From NCBI RefSeq assembly GCF_008806755.1, contig NZ_WAAU01000030.1, positions 155,466 through 219,465 on the forward strand: a stretch of DNA of 64,000 nucleotides, in the 5' to 3' direction. The notes under the pieces were generated by a model, which saw only the letters and a program-made list of their open reading frames with translations, ran no database searches and was not told where the DNA came from. Positions 9,169 through 19,100 of the stretch are shown piece after piece. How positions within the stretch are numbered: the stretch's first letter is position 1; each line of letters begins with the position of its first letter. The translations under genes were made by a program, and so were the position numbers. Source of the stretch: Tenacibaculum aiptasiae (GTDB lineage: Bacteria > Bacteroidota > Bacteroidia > Flavobacteriales > Flavobacteriaceae).

Positions 9169-11130
9169 CTATATAAACCAGTTCCAAACAACTCCAAAAC
9201 GTATTACAAAATCTCTATACGGATAATTAGGAGCTGATAAATAATCTTTCTTTAAGAAAAAAGAACTTATGTTATCTGCTTTAAAATATATACGGGTTCT
9301 ACGTACTCTTCCATTAAAAAATAAGTCGACTGTTGGATAACCAATCTCCGTAGTATTCTGTAGAGTAAACTCGGCCAATAACGGATTATATGCGTTTGCT
9401 TTGTACTTTGTAAAATAGTTAAAAGTTGCCCCTATTTGCACCAATAAAGGATTTCCTTTAAACCAATGATCTGTATAATACAATGTATTTCTTGTTACAA
9501 ATTCTGGAACTCTAAAAACATCGCTCCCACTCGCCACCTTTTGATACATAAAAGTATTATCTAAGGCAAACTTACCTAACTTAAACTCTTTTGATACTTT
9601 CGCTTTCAAATAATTTATATTTCCTGAAAATTGTTTTGGCAAATTATTTTCATCAAAATATGTATAATTATCAATATTAGTAATATCTAAAGAAGCATTT
9701 CCCCATTTAGATTCTATAACACCTCCCAGTGTTCGGGTTCCTATTGATCCAAAATTATTTTCCCAATTATACGCATCATAATTACTTTGATGCAATAAAA
9801 AGTTAAAATTAGGCAACTTATTACTAATTCCTAACTTAGCCTTTATAGTAAACAAACTATCCTTTTTATATAGAGCTTCAGCTCTGATATTATTTCCTGA
9901 TAACCTACCACTTCCAGGTGTTATGTTCGCTGAAGCATTTATATAGAAGTTTTTTATTTTCCCATTCCAATCTGCACCAAACGAAACAGCATCTCCTTTT
10001 AACTTATTTTTAGTTATTCCTACTAAATTATTCTGTAAATTATTATAACCATAACTATAGGTAGTATAATCAGTTTTAACTCTAAATTTACCTAATACGT
10101 ATTTAGAATTAAAATCTAAAAACACTTGATTATTATAAAGTAAAAAATCAGTTTTATTATTTATAACTCCAGTAATCCCACTATTACCAAAAAATGCAGT
10201 TGTTGGTGTATTTTGATTAAATCGATAAAATTTAGATTCTCGTGTAAATGAATGCCCTATTTTTAAATTTGAAAAATCTTTGGTACTTATACTATCTTTA
10301 GACGATAACACTTTAAAAGTATGCTCAAAATATATTCGTTTACCTTCAAAAGTATTCTCAGCATCACTTAAATTAACATCCAACCTTCCTCTATTACCAC
10401 TAAAATTAGGGTCGTTATTCAAGAAAGAAATTAAAGCTGCATCTGTTAATCCTCCACTTTCTTGATTAAAAAAGTCTTGATTAACTATTTGTCCTCTTAT
10501 AGCGTATTGATTCTTTGGACTTTCATATCTAAAACTTAATCTAAAATTACCCGAACTAGCCAAAGACCTTCTATATGCTCCTAAAGAACGAAGACCTTTA
10601 TATGCAACCCCCACGTTAAATCTCTTTGAAAAATTTGCTGTGAATAATGCATCCAAGACCTGCCCCTGCTCTAATCCTGTTCTATACATAATTTCAGTAG
10701 TAGGTGTTGGAACATGATAATAATTTACATCTTCAATTTTAAAGTAATTAAATTGTTTAGCTTTAAATCCAATATCTGGAAATTGAGAAATATTATCAAA
10801 ATCATAAGCCAAATTATTAAATGTTTGTCCTTGGTTATGAAACTCTAATAACTCAAAATTATCTTTTCTTAAGAAATTAAACTTATAATGTTTTTTTATC
10901 GTAAGTGTAGTATCAACAATAGTAGTATCATTTTTAAATGATATAATTTTATAGTCTGTATATTTTGTTTTCCCACTAAGCTTGACATTTATTTCATTAG
11001 TAGGTAATGAATCAGTGTTTTGATTAAGTCCTCCCGTTGTTCTTCCAAATCCCCCGCTAATAGTTCTAACTTGTGAAAAAAGTCCTTGTACACAAATCAA
11101 ATAAAAAAATATTAAAAAAATTTTCTTCAT
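9169..11130 (-). CDS. Putative porin (Porin_10 family) outer-membrane beta-barrel
   Basis: 653 residues from the ATG at 11130, which directly precedes the signal peptide MKKIFLIFFYLICVQGLFSQ. A ten-residue longer frame would hide the signal peptide and would span the promoter box. Repeated amphipathic strands rich in Tyr/Asn/Phe run through the C-terminal two thirds. The C-terminus, VVWNWFI, ends in aromatic residues as in outer-membrane barrels. It matches the Bacteroidota putative-porin family. Substrate unknown. Confidence 0.82.
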   Translation of the reverse strand: MKKIFLIFFYLICVQGLFSQVRTISGGFGRTTGGLNQNTDSLPTNEINVKLSGKTKYTDYKIISFKNDTTIVDTTLTIKKHYKFNFLRKDNFELLEFHNQGQTFNNLAYDFDNISQFPDIGFKAKQFNYFKIEDVNYYHVPTPTTEIMYRTGLEQGQVLDALFTANFSKRFNVGVAYKGLRSLGAYRRSLASSGNFRLSFRYESPKNQYAIRGQIVNQDFFNQESGGLTDAALISFLNNDPNFSGNRGRLDVNLSDAENTFEGKRIYFEHTFKVLSSKDSISTKDFSNLKIGHSFTRESKFYRFNQNTPTTAFFGNSGITGVINNKTDFLLYNNQVFLDFNSKYVLGKFRVKTDYTTYSYGYNNLQNNLVGITKNKLKGDAVSFGADWNGKIKNFYINASANITPGSGRLSGNNIRAEALYKKDSLFTIKAKLGISNKLPNFNFLLHQSNYDAYNWENNFGSIGTRTLGGVIESKWGNASLDITNIDNYTYFDENNLPKQFSGNINYLKAKVSKEFKLGKFALDNTFMYQKVASGSDVFRVPEFVTRNTLYYTDHWFKGNPLLVQIGATFNYFTKYKANAYNPLLAEFTLQNTTEIGYPTVDLFFNGRVRRTRIYFKADNISSFFLKKDYLSAPNYPYRDFVIRFGVVWNWFI

Positions 11131-11135
11131 AAGCA

Positions 11136-11143
11136 CAAAAGTA
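11136..11143 (-). promoter_or_regulatory. -7 box immediately upstream of the porin gene
   Basis: TACTTTTG on the minus strand fits TAnnTTTG and ends only 5 nt before the ATG at 11130, which would put the transcription start at or beside the start codon. Confidence 0.45.
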
Positions 11144-11200
11144 AAATAATTAAACGACAAAAATTGTGAATAATTTCTTTGAAAACTGTTAATTTGTAGT

Positions 11201-11800
11201 ATGTTGAATTTGAATTATAGTGGAGTTACTCTAGAAGCAGGAACAGATGAGGCTGGTAGAGGTTGCTTATCGGGACCTGTTGTTGCGGCAGCTGTTATTT
11301 TACCTGAAGATTTTCAACACAATCTTTTAAACGATTCTAAGCAACTTTCAGAAAAAAAACGACAAGAACTTCGTCCTTATATAGAAGAACATGCCTTGGC
11401 TTATGCTGTATCTTTTATTCATCATGAAGAAGTAGATGAATTAAATGTACTTCAAGCTTCTATTACGGGTATGCATAGATCACTTGAGCAACTTTCTACT
11501 CAACCTGAATTTATCATAATTGATGGTAATAAGTTTAAACCCTACAAAGAAGTACCATATCAAACTATTGTAAAAGGTGATGCTAAATTTATGAGTATTG
11601 CAGCAGCTTCTGTTTTAGCAAAAACTTATAGAGATGAATTCATGGAAAAAATTCATCAAGAATTCCCTCAATATAATTGGAAAAAAAACAAAGGTTATCC
11701 GACTAAAGAACATAGAAATGCAATTAGAGAACATGGTCCAACTCCTTATCACCGTAAATCATTCAAATTGTTACCCGAACAACTTAAATTAAAACTTTAG
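11201..11800 (+). CDS. rnhB: Ribonuclease HII
   Basis: 199 residues, the usual RNase HII length. The N-terminal catalytic motif [19 protein letters not shown] provides Asp16 and Glu17. Asp108 lies in FIIIDGNKF, and [17 protein letters not shown] holds the remaining metal-ligand region. The enzyme removes RNA from RNA-DNA hybrids and single ribonucleotides in DNA. It is divergent from the porin gene across a 70-nt gap. Confidence 0.95.
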   Translation: MLNLNYSGVTLEAGTDEAGRGCLSGPVVAAAVILPEDFQHNLLNDSKQLSEKKRQELRPYIEEHALAYAVSFIHHEEVDELNVLQASITGMHRSLEQLSTQPEFIIIDGNKFKPYKEVPYQTIVKGDAKFMSIAAASVLAKTYRDEFMEKIHQEFPQYNWKKNKGYPTKEHRNAIREHGPTPYHRKSFKLLPEQLKLKL

Positions 11801-11806
11801 TTTTTC

Positions 11807-11814
11807 TATTTTTG
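11807..11814 (+). promoter_or_regulatory. -7 box upstream of the nucleoid-associated protein gene
   Basis: TATTTTTG matches TAnnTTTG and lies 19 nt before the ATG at 11834, directly after rnhB, suggesting independent transcription. No clear -33 element. Confidence 0.45.
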
Positions 11815-11833
11815 TGTTCCAATTTTTTAGAAG

Positions 11834-12889
11834 ATGATCAAAAGAACACGTGCAGAAATTAACAAATGTATTATTCATAAAGTTGCTAATAAGTACAATA
11901 GCGGACAAAATGCTTTATCAGAAAGTTTAGTTCGATTTGATGAAGAAAGTTATGAGTTATTAATGCCTTTTTTATTAAAGAATTTTGGAAATGTTACGCA
12001 AAGTTATCGTTTTAGCCATCATGCTGATGTTCGATTAAACGAATTAAATAAATATTCTTCTGATATTTTTGAAGATGATAGCAACGAAGTATTTATAGAA
12101 AATTCTAAGAACATAGTAAACCATTTATACGAACAGTCTAATTCTGCAAATATTAAAACAGGTGATGTAATTGTTGCCTATTTTGAAGGTATCGAATACA
12201 AAGATGTTTTAACAGAAGCTGTTGGTATTTTTAAAATTGAAAGTAAAGTAGATTTTTTCCAAACTTATTTAGACGATGAAAGTTTTGACGTTGTAGTTCA
12301 AAAAGGAATTTCTACTAAAAAACTTGATAAAGGTTGTTTAATTTTAAACTCTTCTGATACGGAAGGAACCGTTGTTTTATCAGTCGATAATAACAATTAC
12401 GACGCTCAATATTGGATTAAGAATTTCTTAAGTGTAAAATATGCTGATGATCGTAATTTACACACTCAGAATTATTTAGAAATGTGTAAAGAGTTTTCTG
12501 AAGAAGTGATAAAACCAGAATTTGGAAAACAAGAGCAAAGTAATTTCCTAGCGAATACTGTTGATTATTTTAAAGAACACGAAAGTGTAGATTATCATGG
12601 TTTTAAAGATGAAATTTTTGAAGAAGACAAACATAAAGATATGTTTGAAGACTACAAAAAACATTTTGAAAAACTAAATGATGTATTAATACGTAATAAT
12701 TTTGATGTATCAGATGCTGTATTAAAAAAGGAAAAAAGTAAATTTAAAACAGAAATAAAACTAGACACAAACATTCAAATCAAAATTGATGTTGATGCTC
12801 CTGATGCTTCTTCAGAATATTTAGAACAAGGATATGATGAAGATAAAAAAATGAAGTTTTATAAAGTATACTACAATACTGAGAAATAA
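11834..12889 (+). CDS. Nucleoid-associated protein, NA37/NdpA family
   Basis: 351 residues. The sequence fits the 37-kDa nucleoid-associated protein family (YejK/NdpA): N-terminal IHKVANKYN region, central VGIFKIES and FLSVKYADDRN stretches, and an acidic C-terminal half. The E. coli homologue is a nucleoid protein that prefers double-stranded DNA; its job in Bacteroidota is not established. Expression is probably separate from rnhB, with its own -7 box and a strong terminator. Confidence 0.85.
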   Translation: MIKRTRAEINKCIIHKVANKYNSGQNALSESLVRFDEESYELLMPFLLKNFGNVTQSYRFSHHADVRLNELNKYSSDIFEDDSNEVFIENSKNIVNHLYEQSNSANIKTGDVIVAYFEGIEYKDVLTEAVGIFKIESKVDFFQTYLDDESFDVVVQKGISTKKLDKGCLILNSSDTEGTVVLSVDNNNYDAQYWIKNFLSVKYADDRNLHTQNYLEMCKEFSEEVIKPEFGKQEQSNFLANTVDYFKEHESVDYHGFKDEIFEEDKHKDMFEDYKKHFEKLNDVLIRNNFDVSDAVLKKEKSKFKTEIKLDTNIQIKIDVDAPDASSEYLEQGYDEDKKMKFYKVYYNTEK

Positions 12890-12910
12890 ATATCATTCTT
12901 AACAAAAACT

Positions 12911-12944
12911 AAAAAGGTCAAAACATTTAAGTTTTGACCTTTTT
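12911..12944. terminator. Bidirectional terminator hairpin
   Basis: Perfect 14-bp stem AAAAAGGTCAAAAC / GTTTTGACCTTTTT with a 6-nt loop, between the convergent NA37-family gene and the PhnA gene. Confidence 0.88.
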
Positions 12945-13004
12945 ATATTTTACGACTAACAAAATTCTATTTAGCTTTATTTTGTTTTTTGCTTTCTGCT
13001 AATC

Positions 13005-13595
13005 CTATTCTTTTTCAGTCATTTTTTTAACGTAATCTGTTACAATTACAATTTGGGTAGCTCCTACCTTACCCTCAATATATTTAGCGTTTTCACGATC
13101 TAAAGAAATTCTACGTACTGCTGTTCCTTGTTTTGCAATCATACTAGATCCTTTCACTTTTAAATCCTTAATTAAAACCACAGAATCTCCTGCTTGTAAA
13201 ATAGCGCCATTAGCATCTCTATGAATTATCTTTTCACTTTCATCCAAATGATCACCACTTTCTTTAGCAAAACGTAAATCATCATCCTCTAAATACAACA
13301 TATCTAATAAATCCTGTGGCCATCCTTCATTACGAAGTCTAGATAGCATTCGCCAAGCAACAATTTTCACTGCTCTAAATTCACTCCACATAGAATCATT
13401 TAAACAACGCCAATGATTCACATCTGTTTTCTCAATATCATTTATTTGCTCAATACAAGTAGCACATGCTAATAAACTTCCATCTACTCCACCTGTAGAC
13501 ACCGGAGGTACTTCATAAATTGATAAATTATCTTTTGCAGCACATAATTCGCATTGCTTTCCACTTCTTTCTTCTAACTCCTTTAATAAACTCAT
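13005..13595 (-). CDS. PhnA domain protein with N-terminal zinc ribbon
   Basis: 196 residues. Two CxxC pairs at Cys15/Cys18 (CELC) and Cys44/Cys47 (CATC) form an N-terminal zinc ribbon. The C-terminal PhnA domain (about 125-195) includes the motif DANGAILQAGDSVVLIKDLKVKG in split form. Despite the name, PhnA family proteins are not shown to act in phosphonate breakdown in most genomes. Divergent from a GNAT gene with overlapping promoter regions. Confidence 0.87.
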   Translation of the reverse strand: MSLLKELEERSGKQCELCAAKDNLSIYEVPPVSTGGVDGSLLACATCIEQINDIEKTDVNHWRCLNDSMWSEFRAVKIVAWRMLSRLRNEGWPQDLLDMLYLEDDDLRFAKESGDHLDESEKIIHRDANGAILQAGDSVVLIKDLKVKGSSMIAKQGTAVRRISLDRENAKYIEGKVGATQIVIVTDYVKKMTEKE

Positions 13596-13638
13596 TTTAT
13601 ACTCTAAATTAAGGTGTGTAAAAGTACATTTTTATTTT

Positions 13639-13646
13639 ATCTTTAT
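13639..13646 (+). promoter_or_regulatory. Near-consensus -7 box just upstream of a GNAT gene
   Basis: TATCTTTA differs from TAnnTTTG in the last base only and ends 3 nt before the ATG at 13650, another candidate for a leaderless transcript. Confidence 0.35.
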
Positions 13647-13649
13647 CAG

Positions 13650-14153
13650 ATGCATTTAGAAAGTAAAAGACTTATTATTCGCGAAGCTAAAGTAAGCGAT
13701 GCCCCTTTTTATTTTGAGCTTTTTAACGATCCAGACTGGATTCAATTTATAAGCGATAAAAATTTAAAAACAGTTGAGGAAACTGAAATCTATTTGAAAG
13801 AAACTCTTTTTAAGAACTCAAAATTAGATGGTTTAGGTTTCTTCACCGTAATTATAAAAGACACTAATAAGCCTATTGGCACCTCAACTGCTTTACAGCG
13901 AGAAAAATTAAAATTTATTGATATTGGCTATGCCTTTTTACCTAAAGCCAGAGGAAAGGGATACGCTACAGAAGCAACTCAACTATTCATGGAGTATGTT
14001 AAAAATAAGTTTCAACAAGAAAAAGTATACGCATTTACAATGCCGCATAATGAAGCTTCACAAAAACTATTAAAACGATTAGGTTTTAAATATATTGGAT
14101 TAAAAAAAGTGTTCGATAATTGTGAAGACAAAGTATTTGAATATACTTTTTAA
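13650..14153 (+). CDS. GNAT family N-acetyltransferase, RimJ/RimL type
   Basis: 167 residues from the ATG at 13650. A GTG 36 nt upstream extends the frame, but the family starts MxLESxRLxIRE and the promoter box lies between. The acetyl-CoA loop is visible as LPKARGKGYATEATQLF, and the C-terminal region PHNEASQKLLKRLGF is typical of the RimJ/RimL group. Likely acetylates a small molecule or a protein N-terminus. Substrate cannot be told from sequence. Confidence 0.85.
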   Translation: MHLESKRLIIREAKVSDAPFYFELFNDPDWIQFISDKNLKTVEETEIYLKETLFKNSKLDGLGFFTVIIKDTNKPIGTSTALQREKLKFIDIGYAFLPKARGKGYATEATQLFMEYVKNKFQQEKVYAFTMPHNEASQKLLKRLGFKYIGLKKVFDNCEDKVFEYTF

Positions 14154-14261
14154 AAGTATATTATTTTTTAATTGTTCATTTTTTTATTTCTTTAAAAAAA
14201 TACTCATATTTGCCATAGATTTTTTCCCCATAAAAGATAACCTTTATAAAACCTTACTTAT

Positions 14262-14444
14262 ATGAAAATCAATTTATCAAGAGAAAAATCTACTCGTTTT
14301 AGCAAAAAGAAATTAAAGAAGTTTCTTATTCTACCTTTATTTCATAGTGGATCTATGTTTTGGCTAGAGAGTGTGATTATCAAGAAAAACTTTAACGGCA
14401 TCTCTTATCAAATCACTGATGTTCAAAGATTAAAAAACATTTAA
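14262..14444 (+). CDS. Small basic hypothetical protein
   Basis: 60 residues, strongly basic in its first third (KSTRFSKKKLKKF) followed by a moderately hydrophobic stretch and a basic tail. No recognised domain. ATG and stop are clean, and it lies alone between a GNAT gene and the convergent rimM gene. It may be a real small protein, but length alone does not exclude a chance frame. Downstream (14460-14503) the sequence carries two C-run/T-run tracts resembling weak termination signals. Confidence 0.45.
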   Translation: MKINLSREKSTRFSKKKLKKFLILPLFHSGSMFWLESVIIKKNFNGISYQITDVQRLKNI

Positions 14445-14523
14445 TCTTTCAATTCAAAAATTCCCCTTTTTTTGTCTTATTAAAAAGTCCCCTTTTTTTT
14501 ATAAAAACTTCACTCTAGAAATT

Positions 14524-15057
14524 TTACTCTAAATACAAATCAATCAATCCCTCAGGGGTAGCAACTTCAATAATTTTATTCTCTTTATCTACCTTTTTGA
14601 TAAACTCATCAATCATAGGAATAAAAATTTCATCACCATTATCACCTTCGATTTCAAACAAAGGCTGAGCCGAAGAATCGTTAATACTAGCAATAAATCC
14701 CACCTCTCCATGAGAAGCATCTATCACTTTAAAACCAATAACTTCGTGATAATAAAATTTATTCCCAGAAAGTTTTGGCAATAAATCTAATGGTAAATAT
14801 ATATCAGAACGCATAATAGCGTCTGCATCTTGCTCAGAATCTACGTCTTCAAATTTGACGCGAAACATAGTATTCTTACTTAAAGAAGATTTTTCAATAA
14901 AAAAAGGAACCAGATTATTGCCTAAATCGACAAAAACTGATTCCAAATTTCTATAAAGATCGGGTTCGTCTGTATCTAATTTGATTACAACTTCTCCCTT
15001 AAAACTATGTTTTTTAACGATTTTGCCAAGATAAAAGCAATCCTTTTTTTGCAGCAT
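14524..15057 (-). CDS. rimM: Ribosome maturation factor RimM
   Basis: 177 residues with an N-terminal RimM beta-barrel (FYLGKIVKKHSFKGEVVIK, about 7-25) and a C-terminal PRC-barrel (YHEVIGFKVID... to the end). It binds ribosomal protein S19 and aids assembly of the 30S head. It starts 13 nt after rpsP, the conserved rpsP-rimM order. trmD, which follows in many bacteria, is absent here. Confidence 0.95.
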   Translation of the reverse strand: MLQKKDCFYLGKIVKKHSFKGEVVIKLDTDEPDLYRNLESVFVDLGNNLVPFFIEKSSLSKNTMFRVKFEDVDSEQDADAIMRSDIYLPLDLLPKLSGNKFYYHEVIGFKVIDASHGEVGFIASINDSSAQPLFEIEGDNGDEIFIPMIDEFIKKVDKENKIIEVATPEGLIDLYLE

Positions 15058-15070
15058 CGTCTATACAGTT

Positions 15071-15571
15071 TTATTCTTCGCTATCAGCACCACCTTCAGT
15101 AGCAGCATCTTCACTATCTACAACAGGAGCTTTAGCAGCAATACGAGCTTCGTTTACAGCTTTTTCAGCTTCTAACGCTTTAGCTTTAGCATCTGCTTGA
15201 GCTTTTGCTAAACCATCAGCTTTTCCAGCTACTTTTCCAGCTTTCTCCTCTAACCAAGCGTTGAATTTAGCTTCAGCTTGCTCTTCAGTTAAAGCACCTT
15301 TACGTACTCCACCAGCTAAGTGATTCTTTAATAAAGCACCTTTATAAGATAAAATTGCTCTAGCAGTATCAGTTGGTTGAGCACCATTTTGTAACCATTT
15401 TACAGCACCATCAACATCTAAATCAATAGTTGCAGGGTTAGTGTTTGGATTGTAAGTTCCGATTTTTTCTAAGAAACGTCCGTCTCTTTTAGCTCTTGAA
15501 TCAGCAGCTACTACCCAATAAAATGGTTTTCCTTTTTTACCGTGTCTTTGTAATCTAATTTTTACAGGCAT
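15071..15571 (-). CDS. rpsP: 30S ribosomal protein S16
   Basis: 166 residues. The conserved S16 core occupies residues 1-80 ([36 protein letters not shown]). It is followed by a long Ala/Lys/Glu-rich extension (about 100-166), as often seen in Bacteroidota S16. First gene of the rpsP-rimM operon. Confidence 0.97.
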   Translation of the reverse strand: MPVKIRLQRHGKKGKPFYWVVAADSRAKRDGRFLEKIGTYNPNTNPATIDLDVDGAVKWLQNGAQPTDTARAILSYKGALLKNHLAGGVRKGALTEEQAEAKFNAWLEEKAGKVAGKADGLAKAQADAKAKALEAEKAVNEARIAAKAPVVDSEDAATEGGADSEE

Positions 15572-15638
15572 AATTTTAATTTTTAAGGTACGCGACCTTG
15601 ATTATTAATAAATCTTACCATCTCGTGATAAGTGGGCG

Positions 15639-15646
15639 CAAAAATA
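15639..15646 (-). promoter_or_regulatory. -7 box upstream of rpsP-rimM
   Basis: TATTTTTG on the minus strand fits TAnnTTTG, 67 nt before the rpsP ATG, leaving room for a 5' leader that could carry ribosomal-protein control. Confidence 0.45.
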
Positions 15647-15691
15647 TGACTTTTTTTTCATTAAAAAGAAAAAAACAAATATTATTACAAC

Positions 15692-15718
15692 AAAAAAGAG
15701 CTTGAAAAACAAGCTCTT
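15692..15718 (-). terminator. Cold-shock gene terminator
   Basis: Stem AAGAGCTTG / CAAGCTCTT (15696-15704 and 15710-15718) with a 5-nt loop. On the minus strand it is followed by a T run, placing it after the cold-shock gene. Confidence 0.8.
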
Positions 15719-15745
15719 AAGAAAAAATAAGTTTCGGAGACATTT

Positions 15746-15937
15746 TTATAGCACTCTAACGCTAACAGCGTTTAATCCTTTTCTTCCTTCTTTAAGTTCA
15801 AACTCTACAGTATCACCTTCTCTAATCTCATCGATTAATCCTGATACATGTACAAAATGTTCTTTGTTTGATCCTGTTTCTGTAATAAACCCAAAGCCTT
15901 TAGATTCATTGAAGAACTTTACTGTTCCTTCTTTCAT
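15746..15937 (-). CDS. Cold-shock domain protein (CspA family)
   Basis: 63 residues from the ATG at 15937; the longer frame adds 19 residues not found in the family. A single cold-shock domain with RNP1 KGFGFI and RNP2 HFVHVS, typical length. It binds single-stranded nucleic acids and acts as an RNA chaperone. Monocistronic, with its own terminator; the gap to a near-consensus -7 box (15962-15969) gives a short leader. Confidence 0.95.
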   Translation of the reverse strand: MKEGTVKFFNESKGFGFITETGSNKEHFVHVSGLIDEIREGDTVEFELKEGRKGLNAVSVRVL

Positions 15938-15961
15938 TGTAAAAAATATTATATTAAATAC

Positions 15962-15969
15962 TAAAGATA
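15962..15969 (-). promoter_or_regulatory. Near-consensus -7 box for the cold-shock gene
   Basis: TATCTTTA on the minus strand, one base off TAnnTTTG, 24 nt before the ATG at 15937. Confidence 0.35.
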
Positions 15970-16180
15970 CCTTTATTAATTGATTATCAAACACTTTTTA
16001 TTAGCTATTTTAAAAACTTAACACCTAGATAACATTAAAAATAAGCACCATGCAGTATTTCAACATTTTACCTTTTATTAAATTTTATCGTTAATAACTT
16101 CTAAAGGTTACACCATAAATTCTTCGTATTTTTACACACTGTTTTTTTACAAAGAACACTTCATTAAATTAAGCTGATAG

Positions 16181-19100
16181 ATGTATTTAATTTTCGATAC
16201 AGAAACTACTGGATTACCTAAGAGTTGGAATGCTCCAATAACCGATACCGACAACTGGCCTAGAGCCATACAAATCGCATGGCAATTACATGACGAATTG
16301 GGGAATGTAATAGAGCATAATGATTTCCTTATACAACCAGAAGGATTCAACATTCCTTATGATGCAGAGCGTATTCATGGTATTTCTACCGATTTGGCTC
16401 TTGAACAAGGAATTTCTTTAGACGAAGGTTTAAGATTGTTTAATGAAGCACTTAGCAAAACAAAATTTGTTGTAGGTCAAAATGTTGGGTTCGATGTCAA
16501 TATCATGGGATGTGAATTTCATCGTTTAGGTATTGAAAATAACTTAACAGAACTTCCTGTTTTAGATACCTGTACCGAACACACAGCACAATTATGTCAA
16601 ATTCCTGGTGGACGAGGTGGTAAGTTTAAATTACCAACACTTACCGAATTACACAATCATTTATTCGGAACTGGATTTGGTGAAGCGCATAATGCAACTG
16701 CCGATGTGGAGGCAACTACGCGTTGTTTCTTAGAGTTAATACGTTTACGTCAGTATACAGAAGAACAATTAGATGTTCCTGCTGATTATTTCCAACGTTA
16801 CTCGGAAGCTAACCCAATGCCAATTCAGGTTATTGGTTTAAAACACTTAAACCTTAAAAAGGAAAGTGAAAAAATACGTAAGCGTAAAGAAGCAGAAAAT
16901 GGTGAAGTAACTACTGTTTCTACTTCTGAAGGTTTAGCAGCGCTTAAAGATGTACAATTTGCTCACTTACATAATCACACACAGTATTCGGTATTACAAT
17001 CGACTATTCAGATTGGAAATATTGTAAAGGCAGCTGGAGAAGATAACATGTCTGCCGTAGCGATGACCGATACTGGTAATATGATGGCAGCTTTCCATTT
17101 TGTGCAAGCAGTCTTTGGTCATAACAAAGCGGTAGAAGCAGCCAATCAAGAAGCTATTGAAAAAGGAGAAGAACCTACACAAAAACCATTAAAACCTATT
17201 GTAGGTTGTGAGTTTTTTGTCTGTTCAGACCATACAAACAAAAGTCAAAAAGACAACGGATACCAAGTAGTTTTATTAGCTAAAAATAAAAAAGGATATC
17301 ATAACATTGCAAAGATGTCTTCTATTGCCTTTGTTGATGGATTCTACTATGTACCTCGTATCGACAAAGAAGTTATCAAACAATACAAAGAAGATGTTAT
17401 TGTTTTAACAGGGAACCTTTATGGTGAAGTACCTAGTAAAATATTAAATGTAGGAGAAACACAAGCTGAAGAAGCTTTACTATGGTGGAAAGAACAATTT
17501 GGCGATGACTTATATATTGAGTTAATGCGACATGGACAAGAAGATGAAAAGGTAGTAAATAAAACGCTTTTAGAATTTTCTAAAAAGCACGATATAAAAG
17601 TAGTTGCTTCTAACAATACCTTTTATTTAGGTAAGGAAGATGCTAATGCACACGATATTTTATTATGTGTAAAAGATGGTGAAAAACAGGCAACTCCAAA
17701 AGGTAGAGGAAGAGGATATCGTTACGGATTACCAAACGACGAATATTACTTCAAGTCTACGGAAGAAATGAAAACTTTGTTTGCAGATCTTCCCGAAGCA
17801 ATTATTAACATTCAAGAAATTGTAGACAAAGTAGAGCCTTTTACCTTAGCCAGAGACGTATTATTACCTGCCTTTGATATTCCTGAAGAATTTACAGATG
17901 CTAAAGACAATGAAGATGGAGGAAAACGAGGTGAGAACAACTTTTTACGTCACTTAACTTACGAAGGAGCCAAAAAACGTTATGGTGAAATTACTGAACT
18001 CATTAGAGAACGTTTAGACTTTGAGTTAGAAGTAATTGAAAAAACAGGATATCCTGGTTACTTCCTTATTGTAGAGGACTTTATTAGAGAGGCAAGAAAT
18101 ATAGGAGTTTCCGTAGGACCTGGTCGTGGTTCGGCAGCAGGATCGGTGGTAGCTTACTGTTTATGGATTACCAATATTGACCCTATTAAATACGACTTAC
18201 TTTTTGAGCGTTTCTTAAATCCTGAGCGTGTATCCATGCCCGATATCGATATCGATTTTGATGATGAAGGAAGAAGCCGTGTAATGGATTATGTAATTGA
18301 TAAGTACGGTGCCAATCAGGTAGCACAAATTATTACGTACGGTACCATGGCTGCAAAGTCTTCTATACGTGACACTGCTCGTGTACTAGACTTACCATTA
18401 TTTGAGGCCGATAGAATTGCCAAGTTAATCCCGGGAATGAAACTTAAAAAAATCTTCTCTCTTGACGAGAAAGGATTGAAAGAAAAACTTCGTTCTGAGG
18501 AAATTGAAATGGTTAACGAATTAAAATCTATTGCTAACGGTAATGGATTAGAAGCTGAAACCATTAATAAAGCACGAATCTTAGAAGGTTCTGTTCGTAA
18601 TACGGGAATTCATGCCTGTGGGGTAATTATTACTCCAGACGATATTACCAAGTTCGTACCTGTATCGTTGGCTAAAGATTCCGACATGTACGTTACGCAG
18701 TTTGACAACTCGGTTGTGGAAAGTGCGGGACTACTAAAAATGGATTTCTTGGGGTTAAAAACACTAACCCTTATTAAAGACACTGTAAAAATTGTAAAAG
18801 CACGTCATGGTGTGGAGCTCGATCCAGAGAACTTCCCTATTGATGACGAAGAAACATATGCATTATTCCAACGTGGAGAAACGGTAGGGATATTCCAATA
18901 CGAATCTCCTGGGATGCAAAAATACATGCGAGAACTAAAACCAACAGTTTTTGCAGATTTAATTGCCATGAACGCCCTGTATCGTCCAGGACCGTTAGAA
19001 TATATTCCTTCGTTTATTCGAAGAAAACATGGTGATGAAGAAATTACTTACGATTTACCAGCACTAGAAGAATACTTAGCTGAAACCTATGGTATTACAG

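Noticed and set aside
14460..14503. Hairpin terminator after the 60-residue gene
   Set aside because: Two C4-T7 tracts are present but no inverted repeat of useful length.
15702..15983. 93-residue plus-strand frame opposite the cold-shock gene
   Set aside because: Antisense shadow of a well-supported cold-shock gene.
15938..15994. 19-residue N-terminal extension of the cold-shock protein
   Set aside because: The cold-shock domain starts at MKEGTVKFF; the extension covers the promoter box.
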